This document shows positions 1-5,140 of a DNA stretch of 5,140 nt, piece by piece. Numbering within the stretch: the first letter of the stretch is position 1; each line of letters opens with the position of its first letter. The notes under the pieces were generated by a model. That model was not told the DNA's origin. It saw only the letters and a program-made list of their open reading frames with translations, and did not search any database. Location of the stretch: the NCBI GenBank assembly GCA_016875755.1, contig VGOX01000209.1, positions 1 through 5,140 on the forward strand, written 5' to 3'. This DNA comes from Chloroflexota bacterium (GTDB taxonomy: Bacteria > Chloroflexota > Anaerolineae > Anaerolineales > Villigracilaceae). The position numbers were made by a program, and so were the translations under genes.

Positions 1-30
1 GCGCAAGAGTATCTGCGCCACTCTTGGTGA

Positions 31-62
31 ACCGCCGGATGCGGACCCGCATGTCCGGTGGT
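31..62 (+). ncRNA. Group II intron domain V (catalytic hairpin)
   Basis: The domain is a 9-bp lower helix, a 2-nt bulge and a 4-bp upper helix, matching the roughly 34-nt domain V architecture. Triad C33-G34-C35 pairs with G58, T59 and G60. This hairpin binds the catalytic metals in splicing, so intact pairing suggests the 3' half of the intron is not decayed. Confidence 0.85.
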
Positions 63-64
63 GT

Positions 65-99
65 GAGAGGGAGCGGTTAGCCGCCGCTCCCTACTCGAT
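65..99 (+). ncRNA. Group II intron domain VI and 3' splice boundary
   Basis: The stem 65-76 with 84-96 has a single unpaired A93, the expected lariat branch-point nucleophile. The 7-nt distance from A93 to T99 is standard for the 3' splice site. The 3' exon would begin at T100. Confidence 0.8.
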
Positions 100-120
100 T
101 TCGGAACCCCGCTTATGCCG

Positions 121-283
121 TGTACTGCTGGGTTTTGAACCTGCTTTCGCAGGTGGGTCCCGACCCGGAAACGCCGCCTTGGCTCAGGCCTATCGCGTTA
201 TTTCCTCGAGATAAGGACCCGTTATTAGGGTGTTGGCTCAAAACGTAAGGGCAATATCACGAACACAGCAGGGTACAATTTTT
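121..283 (+). ncRNA. Structured RNA candidate, possibly 6S-like
   Basis: I do not recognise this RNA with certainty. A closing stem joins TGTAC-TGCTG (121-130) to CAGCA (266-270) and GTACA (273-277), with GG bulged. A second helix pairs GTTTTGA (132-138) with TCAAAAC (238-244). Inside lie a 6-bp hairpin, ACCTGC 139-144 with GCAGGT 149-154, and a long imperfect hairpin opened by GGGTCC 155-160 with GGACCC 215-220 and continued by GGA/AACGC 167-174 with GCGTT 195-199 and TCC 203-205, then GCCT 176-179 with AGGC 186-189. A five-T run (279-283) follows the closing stem, as in an intrinsic terminator. The size of about 160 nt and the closing stem, large central loop and long apical stem recall 6S RNA, the RNA polymerase-binding regulator. 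There is no open frame of note. It could instead be a cis-leader for the lysozyme gene or an unnamed RNA family. The folding is by eye. Confidence 0.4.
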
Positions 284-319
284 ATACCATACTCCTTGGT
301 GCAATGGTAGATAAAAATT
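277..319. repeat. AT-rich inverted repeat (14 bp stem, 2-nt bulge)
   Basis: AATTTTTAT (277-285) pairs with ATAAAAATT (311-319) and ACCAT (286-290) with ATGGT (304-308). A309-G310 are bulged and the loop is 13 nt. It starts where the closing stem of the upstream RNA candidate ends, so the two structures share A277 and could compete or stack. There is no T-run after the right arm, so it is not a typical terminator on the + strand. Its role is unknown. Confidence 0.6.
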
Positions 320-342
320 AAACAGCGCTTAAGTTGAGTTTG

Positions 343-371
343 TTGATTTTTTATATTTTTTGTGCTAGTCT
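343..371 (+). promoter_or_regulatory. Predicted sigma-70 promoter of the lysozyme gene
   Basis: A TTGATT -35 box (343-348), 17-bp spacer and TAGTCT -10 box (366-371) preceded by TGC (363-365), an extended -10 element. The start would fall near 378, giving a leader of about 57 nt. The surrounding sequence is very AT-rich. This is a prediction from sequence only; TTGATT and TAGTCT each differ from consensus by two bases. Confidence 0.4.
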
Positions 372-394
372 GATTAATTGATTTAAGGGATTGG

Positions 395-411
395 GGATCA
401 TTCAATCATCC
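395..411. promoter_or_regulatory. Imperfect 17-bp dyad in the lysozyme leader
   Basis: GGAT-C-ATT-C-AAT-C-ATCC is symmetric about C403, with one C-C mismatch per half. It lies between the predicted transcription start and the ribosome site, where an operator or a small leader hairpin could act. No regulator gene is nearby and the dyad may be chance. Confidence 0.2.
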
Positions 412-421
412 GCTATAAGCC

Positions 422-428
422 AAAGGAG
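422..428 (+). promoter_or_regulatory. Ribosome binding site of the lysozyme gene
   Basis: AAAGGAG lies six bases before the ATG at 435. This is a strong Shine-Dalgarno match at good spacing and fixes the start of the lysozyme gene. Confidence 0.75.
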
Positions 429-434
429 AACGCA

Positions 435-1460
435 ATGAATCTTGTTCATGGTGTCGATGTAAGTTATTGGGAGCCGCGTGTGGATTGGCAAAAACTGCGC
501 GCACAGAGCTTTAAGTTTGCCTTGATTCGTGCAACATCCGGGGTGGGATATGTAGACCCGAAGTTCAAACCGCATTGGGAAGGCGCGCGTCAGGAAGGTC
601 TTCTGCGCGGCGCATACCACTACCTGATCGCCACACAGGACGCCAAACAGCAAGCCGACTTGTTTATCTCCACCATCAGCTCAGACCGGGGTGAATTGCC
701 GCCCATCATCGATCTCGAGGATAAATACAACGAGAACGCCTCCAACTCAAAGCTCATAGACACCTGTAAAGCCGTCCTCGACCGCGTGGAAAAAGCCTTC
801 GGCGTAAAACCGATGATCTACTCCCGCACGCAATATCTCAATGTGCATGTTTCGCGCAACGGTAAAGCCCCTGCCTGGGCAATGGACTATCCGCTCTGGC
901 TGGCACAATATCCTTATGTGTTCGATCCCAAGATACATCCCAACAAGAACATGCCGACCCAGGCGGTTGGCTGGCAGGATTGGAAGTTCTGGCAATATTC
1001 AGAAACCACCATTTTCGAAGGCGTTACGAACGATAGCGGTCAGCCCACCGAGTGCGACCTGAATTGGTTCCGCGGCACCGAAGCAGAACTGTATGCCTTC
1101 GCCAATGTCAAACCCAAGGAACCTGCCACGCACACCGTCAAAGCGGGTGATACGTTCAATTCCGTTGCAGAGAAATACAAGATCACTGTGGATGAATTGC
1201 TCGCCGCCAACCCAAGCATTCTGACCGAAGGCACGAAGCTCTCCATCCCCGTTCCAACCATTTCCAAACCCATTGTGGTGGATAACGCCACCGTCAATAA
1301 GGCAACCGCATCCACCCGCACACACACTGTCAAACAGGGCGACTCCATCGGCACCATTGCCCGCAAATACGGCGTGACCGTCGAGGCGATTCTTGCGCTG
1401 AATCCTGGCTTGACGAATCCAAACCTGATCTTTGTTGGGCAAGTGATCGTAATCCCGTAG
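435..1460 (+). CDS. GH25 family lysozyme (N-acetylmuramidase) with two C-terminal LysM domains
   Basis: The 341-aa protein should hydrolyse the beta-1,4 bond between N-acetylmuramic acid and N-acetylglucosamine in peptidoglycan. The GH25 barrel occupies about residues 4-215. It opens with GVDVSYW (Asp8) and carries PPIIDLE (Asp93, Glu95) and CDLNWF (Asp208); these match the acidic active-site residues of Chalaropsis-type lysozymes. Two LysM domains follow, about 232-272 (THTVKAGDTF...) and 296-341 (THTVKQGDSI...), joined by a Thr/Val/Asn-rich linker; LysM binds N-acetylglucosamine-containing glycan. There is no signal peptide or membrane segment: the catalytic domain begins at residue 4. Export would therefore need a holin, lysis or a non-classical route, and no holin or phage gene is visible. 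It could be a phage-derived endolysin, a cell-wall remodelling enzyme or an effector. The start is supported by AAAGGAG six bases upstream. The gene is monocistronic, ending in its own terminator. Family assignment is firm; the biological role is not. Confidence 0.93.
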   Translation: MNLVHGVDVSYWEPRVDWQKLRAQSFKFALIRATSGVGYVDPKFKPHWEGARQEGLLRGAYHYLIATQDAKQQADLFISTISSDRGELPPIIDLEDKYNENASNSKLIDTCKAVLDRVEKAFGVKPMIYSRTQYLNVHVSRNGKAPAWAMDYPLWLAQYPYVFDPKIHPNKNMPTQAVGWQDWKFWQYSETTIFEGVTNDSGQPTECDLNWFRGTEAELYAFANVKPKEPATHTVKAGDTFNSVAEKYKITVDELLAANPSILTEGTKLSIPVPTISKPIVVDNATVNKATASTRTHTVKQGDSIGTIARKYGVTVEAILALNPGLTNPNLIFVGQVIVIP

Positions 1461-1468
1461 GCTGGATT

Positions 1469-1521
1469 AATCAAACAACCCCGTCGCGCTTCATTCGACG
1501 GGGATGTTTGATTCTTTTTTT
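1469..1521 (+). terminator. Intrinsic terminator of the lysozyme gene
   Basis: AATCAAACA (1469-1477) and CCCCGTCG (1479-1486) pair with CGACGGGG (1496-1503) and TGTTTGATT (1505-1513), a 17-bp stem with one A-A mismatch and a 9-nt loop. Seven Ts follow (1515-1521). It begins 9 nt after the lysozyme stop. The hairpin also lies just downstream of convergent asnS, but on that strand the U-tract is poor, so termination of asnS there is less certain. Confidence 0.9.
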
Positions 1522-1533
1522 CTGAAAGTTTTT

Positions 1534-2877
1534 CTACGGGTAAATTCGCTTGATCGTGCGTGGGAAGGGGATCGCCTCGCGGATGTGTTCGATTCCGCAC
1601 ATCCAGGCGGTGACGCGTTCGGTGCCCATGCCAAAGCCGGAGTGGGGGACAGAGCCGTACTTACGTAATTCCAGATACCACTTGAAAGCTTCTTCAGGCA
1701 GACCTTCATGGCGGATGCGCGCCAGCAATTTCTCAGGGTCGCTCATGCGTTCGGAGCCGCCGCAGATTTCGCCATAACCTTCAGGGGCGAGCAGATCCAC
1801 ACTCTTGCAGACCTCGGGTCGCCCAGGCCACGGCTCCATGTAAAACGCCTTCACCGCAGACGGGTAGCCATACACGAACACAGGCTTGTCGTACAGTTTG
1901 GTGATTTCAGTTTCGTGCGGAGCGCCGAAGTCCATGCCCCATTCGAACTTGAGCAGTTCCTTCTTCTCAGGGTCGGTCTCTTTTTCGTAAAGCTCGATCA
2001 GATATTTCGCCGCATCGTCATAGGACATGCGTGGGAACGGACCGACAACACTTTCCAGTTTGCTCAAGTCGCGCCCGAGGAATTTCAACTCGGCGGCGCA
2101 ATCTTTCAATACAGATTGCGCGATGTGGGTGATGAGTCCTTCCTCGATGTCCATCAACTGGTCGAGGTCGCAGAAAGCAATTTCGGGTTCGAGCATCCAG
2201 AATTCAGTTAAGTGGCGACGCGTCTTTGATTTTTCCGCGCGGAAGGTAGGACCATAACAGTAGACTTTTCCGAATGCGAAGATATTCGCCTCGTTATACA
2301 GTTGACCTGTCTGCGCGAGGAAGGCGGAACCTTCATCGAAATATTCAGTCTCAAAAAGGGTGGAAGTGCCTTCGGCGGCGGCGGGGGTCAGGATGGGCGT
2401 ATCGAGGTTGAAGAAACCCTGACCATCCAAATACTCGCGGACAGCCGACATGACTCGCACGCGCACGCGCAGGATCGCCCACTGACTTTGCATGCGAATC
2501 CACAGGTGACGGTTATCCAGCGCGAAATCCACGCCGTGGTCTTTGAGCGCCATTGGGTAATCCACTTCGGCGGCTTGGACGACCTGCAAGTCCTTGATGC
2601 CGACCTCGAACCCGCCGGGAATACCGGGCGCGCGCTTATCTTCGCGGACAGCGCCGGTGATAATGATCGACGATTCCTGCGGTAATTTGGAGATAGTTTC
2701 GAAGAGTTCGGGCGACAGGTCGCCTTTGAAGGCGACGCATTGAATGAAGCCCGAGCCATCGCGCACGAGCAAAAAGACGAGCTTGCCCTTGTCTGTGCGG
2801 TTGTAGACCCAGCCCTTGAGTATGACGTCCTGCCCGACGTAGTTTGAAATTTTTGAAACGCTGACGTGTTCGGTCAT
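1534..2877 (-). CDS. asnS: Asparaginyl-tRNA synthetase
   Basis: This 447-aa cytosolic class II enzyme activates asparagine with ATP and charges tRNA-Asn. The N-terminal OB-fold anticodon-binding domain covers about residues 15-105 (VILKGWVYNRTDKGKLVFL...). The class IIb catalytic domain follows. Motif 1 lies around 155-165 (FFNLDTPILTP). Motif 2 is 211-232 (TFRAEKSKTRRHLTEF..., Arg213 binding ATP). Motif 3 is 414-421 (GFGMGTER, Arg421), and the protein ends in PFPRTIKRIYP. AEGTSTLF (168-175), the Q189-TGQLY segment and VPHSGFG just before motif 3 fit the Bacillus-type AsnRS better than AspRS. Length is normal for that type (about 430-450 aa). The ATG start is preceded by GAGG five bases upstream. 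Its presence implies direct Asn-tRNA charging, though an amidotransferase route elsewhere cannot be excluded. It is convergent with the lysozyme gene. No key residue appears missing. Confidence 0.96.
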   Translation of the reverse strand: MTEHVSVSKISNYVGQDVILKGWVYNRTDKGKLVFLLVRDGSGFIQCVAFKGDLSPELFETISKLPQESSIIITGAVREDKRAPGIPGGFEVGIKDLQVVQAAEVDYPMALKDHGVDFALDNRHLWIRMQSQWAILRVRVRVMSAVREYLDGQGFFNLDTPILTPAAAEGTSTLFETEYFDEGSAFLAQTGQLYNEANIFAFGKVYCYGPTFRAEKSKTRRHLTEFWMLEPEIAFCDLDQLMDIEEGLITHIAQSVLKDCAAELKFLGRDLSKLESVVGPFPRMSYDDAAKYLIELYEKETDPEKKELLKFEWGMDFGAPHETEITKLYDKPVFVYGYPSAVKAFYMEPWPGRPEVCKSVDLLAPEGYGEICGGSERMSDPEKLLARIRHEGLPEEAFKWYLELRKYGSVPHSGFGMGTERVTAWMCGIEHIREAIPFPRTIKRIYP

Positions 2878-2882
2878 AAAAA

Positions 2883-2886
2883 CCTC
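2883..2886 (-). promoter_or_regulatory. Ribosome binding site of asnS
   Basis: GAGG on the minus strand lies five bases before the asnS ATG at 2877, in the context ACGAGGTTTTTATG. This supports that start. Confidence 0.6.
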
Positions 2887-2914
2887 GTTTTAGTAATGAG
2901 TGATAACGGCGCTT

Positions 2915-2920
2915 ATTATA
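2915..2920 (-). promoter_or_regulatory. Predicted -10 box for asnS
   Basis: The minus strand reads TATAAT, a perfect -10 hexamer, about 38 nt upstream of the asnS start codon. Transcription would begin near 2908 with a leader of about 30 nt. No good -35 hexamer is visible at 16-18 bp. There is no room for a T-box riboswitch, so asnS seems not to be controlled by one. Confidence 0.4.
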
Positions 2921-2941
2921 TTATGGTTGTGGGCGAAACGG

Positions 2942-2961
2942 AGGTTTTGCTGCGCAAACCT
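2942..2961. repeat. Small hairpin between asnS and the peptidase gene
   Basis: AGGTTT (2942-2947) pairs with AAACCT (2956-2961); G2949-C2950 pairs with G2954-C2955 around a 3-nt loop, with T2948 bulged. On the + strand a TAATCTTTTA tail follows, but no + strand gene ends here. Its function is unknown; it lies just upstream of the asnS promoter region. Confidence 0.4.
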
Positions 2962-2971
2962 AATCTTTTAT

Positions 2972-3039
2972 GCGAATGACACGAATTGGACGAATGACGC
3001 GAATACATTCGTGAAATTCGCTTTTTCGCGTTATTCGCG
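2972..3039. repeat. Cluster of CGAAT/ATTCG motifs in the intergenic region
   Basis: GCGAAT or CGAAT occurs at 2972, 2982, 2991 and 2999. The complementary ATTCG or TTCGCG occurs at 3007, 3016, 3025 and 3033. CGCGAATA (2998-3005) is matched by TATTCGCG (3032-3039). The left half is made of one orientation and the right half of the other, so the block is a loose inverted repeat. It has no coding potential. It could be a decayed dispersed repeat or a multi-site protein-binding region. Confidence 0.5.
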
Positions 3040-3070
3040 TTAAGCTTCTTATTGGTTTATTAAAATATAA

Positions 3071-3103
3071 AGGTGACAGTCACTTTCAAAGTAACTGTCA
3101 CCT
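3071..3103 (-). terminator. Intrinsic terminator of the S9 peptidase gene; also a palindromic repeat candidate
   Basis: AGGTGACAGT (3071-3080) pairs perfectly with ACTGTCACCT (3094-3103). After one C-A mismatch, ACTT (3082-3085) pairs with AAGT (3089-3092) around a 3-nt loop. On the minus strand it starts 9 nt after the peptidase TAG and is followed by a U-rich stretch (TTATATTTTAATAA), so it should terminate that transcript. The near-perfect symmetry and GTGACTGTCACC-like core also suit a dispersed palindromic element co-opted as a terminator; this cannot be tested from one copy. Confidence 0.75.
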
Positions 3104-3112
3104 GAACTTTCC

Positions 3113-5068
3113 CTACTTCAAATACGTATCCATCCACCGCAAAATGTGATTGAGCCGCGCAATGCGCCTGTCCGTTCTCCCGACACGCGAGAGACCATGC
3201 GGTTCTTCTGGGAAGCGCACGAACTCCGTCTCTACGCCTGCGCGTTTGAGCGCCACGAAGGCTTGCTCGCCCTGCTCGATGGGACAGCGATGGTCATGCT
3301 CGTTGTGGATGATGAGCGTAGGCGTCTTGGCTTCGCCCAAATATTTCACCGGCGACATGTTCCAAAGCTTGTCCATGCTCTCTTGCGGCGAGCCAGATTT
3401 TGCCCAGAACTGGAATATCCAGTTGAAATCGCTCGAGCCCCACATGCTGACCCAATTGGTGACACTGCGCTGCGCCACCGCCGCTTTGAAACGGTTGGTA
3501 TGCCCGACGATCCATAGCGTCATGAAACCGCCATACGAGCCGCCGGTCACGCCCATGCGTTTGGTATCGATGTATGGCTTCTTCGCCACGAGGTCTGCGA
3601 ACTTCATCAGGTCGTCATAGTCGGGTCCGCCGAAATCACCCCAGATCGCCTTTGAATGTTTTTCACCGTAGCCTCGTCCACCGCGTGGATTGGTGAAGTA
3701 CACCACGTATCCATTCGAGGCGAAGTAATTGAATTCATGCATGAAGAACTTTCCATATTGTGTCCACGGTCCGCCATGGATTTCCAAGATGGACGGATAC
3801 GTTTTGTTCGGGTTAAAATTGGGCGGGAACATGATCCAACTTTGCAGGTCGGTACCGTCCGCGCCTTTGTACCAAACCTCTTCCACCTTGGGCAACTTCA
3901 CCGAAGCAAAATAATCGCGGTTGATGTGTGTGAGATAGCGCACCGTACTGCCGCCCAACTCACGCAAGTGAACCTGCGGCGTGTCGTGCATGCTGCCGTA
4001 AAAATATGCAACCTGCTTTTGAGATTTGTCGAATGAGATGGTTCCCAACGCCCCGCCTTCGCCGATGACTTCGGTCAGATTCTTGCCATCGATGTCGATC
4101 CGCTTCAAAACCGTGGACCCGTGAACTGCTGCCTGGAAATAGATGGTTTTTCCGTCGCTCGACCACACCGGCGGGACCGTCTCTGCCGCGCCGAAATCGG
4201 TGATGACATCTGCTGTGGTGTGCAGGTCATATTTCTCGGTTAGGTTCTTGGCAGGTTGTGAGCCGTCCACTGGCACCACCCACAGACTGGTGTTTTGATA
4301 ATGTAAATTCTCGCCTTCGCTGCCGAGATACGCCAGCCACTGGCCATCGGGCGAAAATGAAAGCATGGACTTTCCACCAATCGGCGTTTTGAGTTTGCGC
4401 GGTGCACCACCCTCTGCGGGCATGATGAAAATATCATCATAGTCTGGGTACGCGTCGGGTTCATCGGTGCGGTTGGAGACGAATGCGATCATCCTGCCAT
4501 CGGGCGAGAAAGTGGGTGAGGTCTCGTCGTGGACGGTGCCGTCGGTCAACTGCTTGCCTTTGCCTGTCCGCGTATCCACCAGCCAGATGTGAGTCCGCTC
4601 GTGGGGTAGGTAGCCGTAACCGTCCATTTTGTAAAAGAGGCGTTTGTAATGTCGCACCACCACACCGAGCTTTTTCTTCTGCTCATCCTTTTCGCGTTCC
4701 AGAGCTTCCGCATCCATCTTTCGGATCGTACACAGCAGTTTGCGTCCATCGGGTGACCAACTCACAAGGTTGATCTCGCCGTCAATGGATGTCAATTTGC
4801 GCGCCTCGCCGCCATCAAAGGGAATGAGATGAATTTGCGAAGGCTTGCCGTTGCCATTGCGACTGGAGAGAAAGGCGATGGTGCTGCCATCAGGCGACCA
4901 GCGCGGCGACGAATCGGATTGGTCGCCATAGGTGAATTGACGCGGCTCGCCGCCTCCAGTCGGAACGATCCACAAGTTGCCGTATTTCTTCTCGGTCTTG
5001 CGGTCCACGCGTTGCAGGCGGTACACAACGTGCCCGCCATCGCGGAATGTGTCAATGATTTGAGACAA
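3113..5068 (-). CDS. S9 family serine peptidase (prolyl oligopeptidase / acylaminoacyl-peptidase type)
   Basis: The 651-aa protein should cleave short peptides, probably in the cytosol, since no signal peptide or membrane segment is seen. The N-terminal half is a beta-propeller with PD40-type strands at S58-PDG, S105-PDG, S188-PDG, S239-PDG and S303-SDG. The alpha/beta-hydrolase domain runs from about residue 400: oxyanion segment HGGPW (431-435), nucleophile elbow GGSYGG with Ser511, Asp592 in NEHDH and His624 in EPHG, giving the full triad at normal S9 spacing. It resembles the S9C dipeptidyl/acylaminoacyl peptidase group; substrate specificity is not readable. A basic/acidic insert at about 118-145 looks helical. 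The start is uncertain: the only in-frame start near the 5' end is TTG at 5068, with no evident Shine-Dalgarno, and an in-frame TGA lies at 5087-5089. The ATG at 5076 is in another frame. The first propeller strand reads FRDGGHVVY instead of SPDG, so the N-terminus may be shortened or damaged. A terminator follows the stop. Confidence 0.92.
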   Translation of the reverse strand: MSQIIDTFRDGGHVVYRLQRVDRKTEKKYGNLWIVPTGGGEPRQFTYGDQSDSSPRWSPDGSTIAFLSSRNGNGKPSQIHLIPFDGGEARKLTSIDGEINLVSWSPDGRKLLCTIRKMDAEALEREKDEQKKKLGVVVRHYKRLFYKMDGYGYLPHERTHIWLVDTRTGKGKQLTDGTVHDETSPTFSPDGRMIAFVSNRTDEPDAYPDYDDIFIMPAEGGAPRKLKTPIGGKSMLSFSPDGQWLAYLGSEGENLHYQNTSLWVVPVDGSQPAKNLTEKYDLHTTADVITDFGAAETVPPVWSSDGKTIYFQAAVHGSTVLKRIDIDGKNLTEVIGEGGALGTISFDKSQKQVAYFYGSMHDTPQVHLRELGGSTVRYLTHINRDYFASVKLPKVEEVWYKGADGTDLQSWIMFPPNFNPNKTYPSILEIHGGPWTQYGKFFMHEFNYFASNGYVVYFTNPRGGRGYGEKHSKAIWGDFGGPDYDDLMKFADLVAKKPYIDTKRMGVTGGSYGGFMTLWIVGHTNRFKAAVAQRSVTNWVSMWGSSDFNWIFQFWAKSGSPQESMDKLWNMSPVKYLGEAKTPTLIIHNEHDHRCPIEQGEQAFVALKRAGVETEFVRFPEEPHGLSRVGRTDRRIARLNHILRWMDTYLK

Positions 5069-5140
5069 CTGGACATCAGAATTTAGTCACTCAAACAGGC
5101 TCGACTTTTGTAGACGAGGTTCGGGTAAAATAAACTCTGC
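5069..5140. other. Upstream region of the S9 peptidase, unresolved
   Basis: Minus-strand codons between the TGA (5087-5089) and the TTG start read L-N-S-D-V-Q, in frame with the peptidase. SDVQLS resembles the SDPQ-SPDG segment that precedes the first propeller strand in S9C peptidases (recalled family pattern). No clear Shine-Dalgarno or promoter for the peptidase is seen. On the + strand, TAAAAT (5127-5132) could be a -10 box for a divergent gene beyond the window, with GACTTT 17 bp upstream as a weak -35; this is low confidence. Confidence 0.3.

Larger units (their letters stand above)
1..99 (+). mobile_element. Group II intron, 3' end (domains V and VI), partial
   Basis: This is the 3' tail of a self-splicing retroelement; the ribozyme core and any reverse transcriptase lie left of the window. 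Domain V folds from 31-62: lower helix 31-39 with 54-62, a two-base bulge T52-G53 on the 3' side, and upper helix 40-43 with 48-51 capped by GACC. The catalytic triad position reads C33-G34-C35, with G34 facing T59 as the expected G-U wobble. Domain VI folds from 65-96: GAG 65-67 with CTC 94-96, then A68-T92 and GGGAGCGG 69-76 with CCGCTCCC 84-91, leaving A93 as the bulged branch-point adenosine 7 nt from the end. The intron should end in GAT at 97-99. A 7-bp hairpin (4-10 with 20-26) before domain V is probably the end of domain IV. A CGC triad is known from group IIC introns, so IIC-like is my inference; the class is not settled. Confidence 0.85.

Noticed and set aside
1..213. Open frame running through the intron domains V and VI (reading GEPPDADPHVRW...)
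   Set aside because: It crosses the ribozyme hairpins and splice boundary with no start in the window; such read-through frames over domain V are common artefacts. A possible reverse transcriptase C-terminus ending at TGA 28-30 is too short to judge.
100..330. tRNA, SRP RNA, tmRNA or T-box in the left intergenic region
   Set aside because: No cloverleaf, CCA end, SRP apical loop motif, tmRNA tag frame or T-box GGTGGTACCGCG-type motif is present.
1469..1521. Fully bidirectional terminator
   Set aside because: The stem is symmetric, but on the minus strand it is followed by GATTAATCC without a real U-run, so only + strand termination is well supported.
1040..1600. 186-aa minus-strand open frame over the lysozyme gene and terminator
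   Set aside because: It lies antisense to the clearly coding GH25/LysM gene and crosses the terminator; the composition shows no recognisable domain.
1708..2211. 167-aa plus-strand open frame inside asnS
   Set aside because: It is a shadow of the asnS codons, which carry all three class II motifs; no independent features.
2878..3112. CRISPR array
   Set aside because: The repeated CGAAT words are too short and irregular, with no constant repeat and unique spacer alternation.
4792..5076. ATG-started 94-aa minus frame overlapping the peptidase start, possibly showing a frameshift
   Set aside because: After the first few codons its translation has no S9 similarity, and the peptidase frame is coherent from its start region onward; I see no second piece to join.

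Overview
The window suggests a free-living bacterium of moderate G+C content. The protein sequences look like those of an environmental Chloroflexota (Anaerolineae-like) genome. That placement rests on my impression of the asparaginyl-tRNA synthetase and S9 peptidase sequences and is not proven. Three full-length protein genes are present: a GH25 lysozyme with two LysM domains (435-1460, +), asparaginyl-tRNA synthetase asnS (1534-2877, -) and an S9-family prolyl-oligopeptidase-type serine peptidase (3113-5068, -).

The left 434 bases contain no protein gene but are rich in RNA structure. Positions 1-99 are the 3' end of a group II intron: domain V with a CGC triad, domain VI with a bulged branch-point A, and a 3' boundary ending in GAT. 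The rest of the intron lies outside the window. Right after the splice boundary, positions about 121-283 can fold into a compact multi-helix RNA closed by a long-range stem and followed by a T-run. This is the most interesting element of the window. It resembles a 6S-like or other independent small RNA, but its identity is unproven. A second, AT-rich inverted repeat (277-319) abuts its 3' end. A plausible extended -10 promoter and a good Shine-Dalgarno site then lead into the lysozyme gene, which ends at a strong intrinsic terminator.

The lysozyme gene converges with asnS across 73 bp. asnS has a short leader, a good -10 box and a GAGG ribosome site. Upstream of asnS is a gene-free interval (2878-3112) with a hairpin, a cluster of CGAAT/ATTCG motifs and a near-perfect palindrome. 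The palindrome sits 9 bp after the peptidase stop codon and probably serves as its terminator. The peptidase runs in the same direction as asnS but is separated by this terminator, so the two are probably not one operon. Its 5' end is odd: the only in-frame start is a TTG without an evident Shine-Dalgarno, and the usual first SPDG propeller strand is altered.

The genes do not form an obvious pathway. The right half looks like ordinary housekeeping and accessory chromosome. The left edge is a mobile-intron insertion next to a structured RNA. No phage, CRISPR or defence module is visible.
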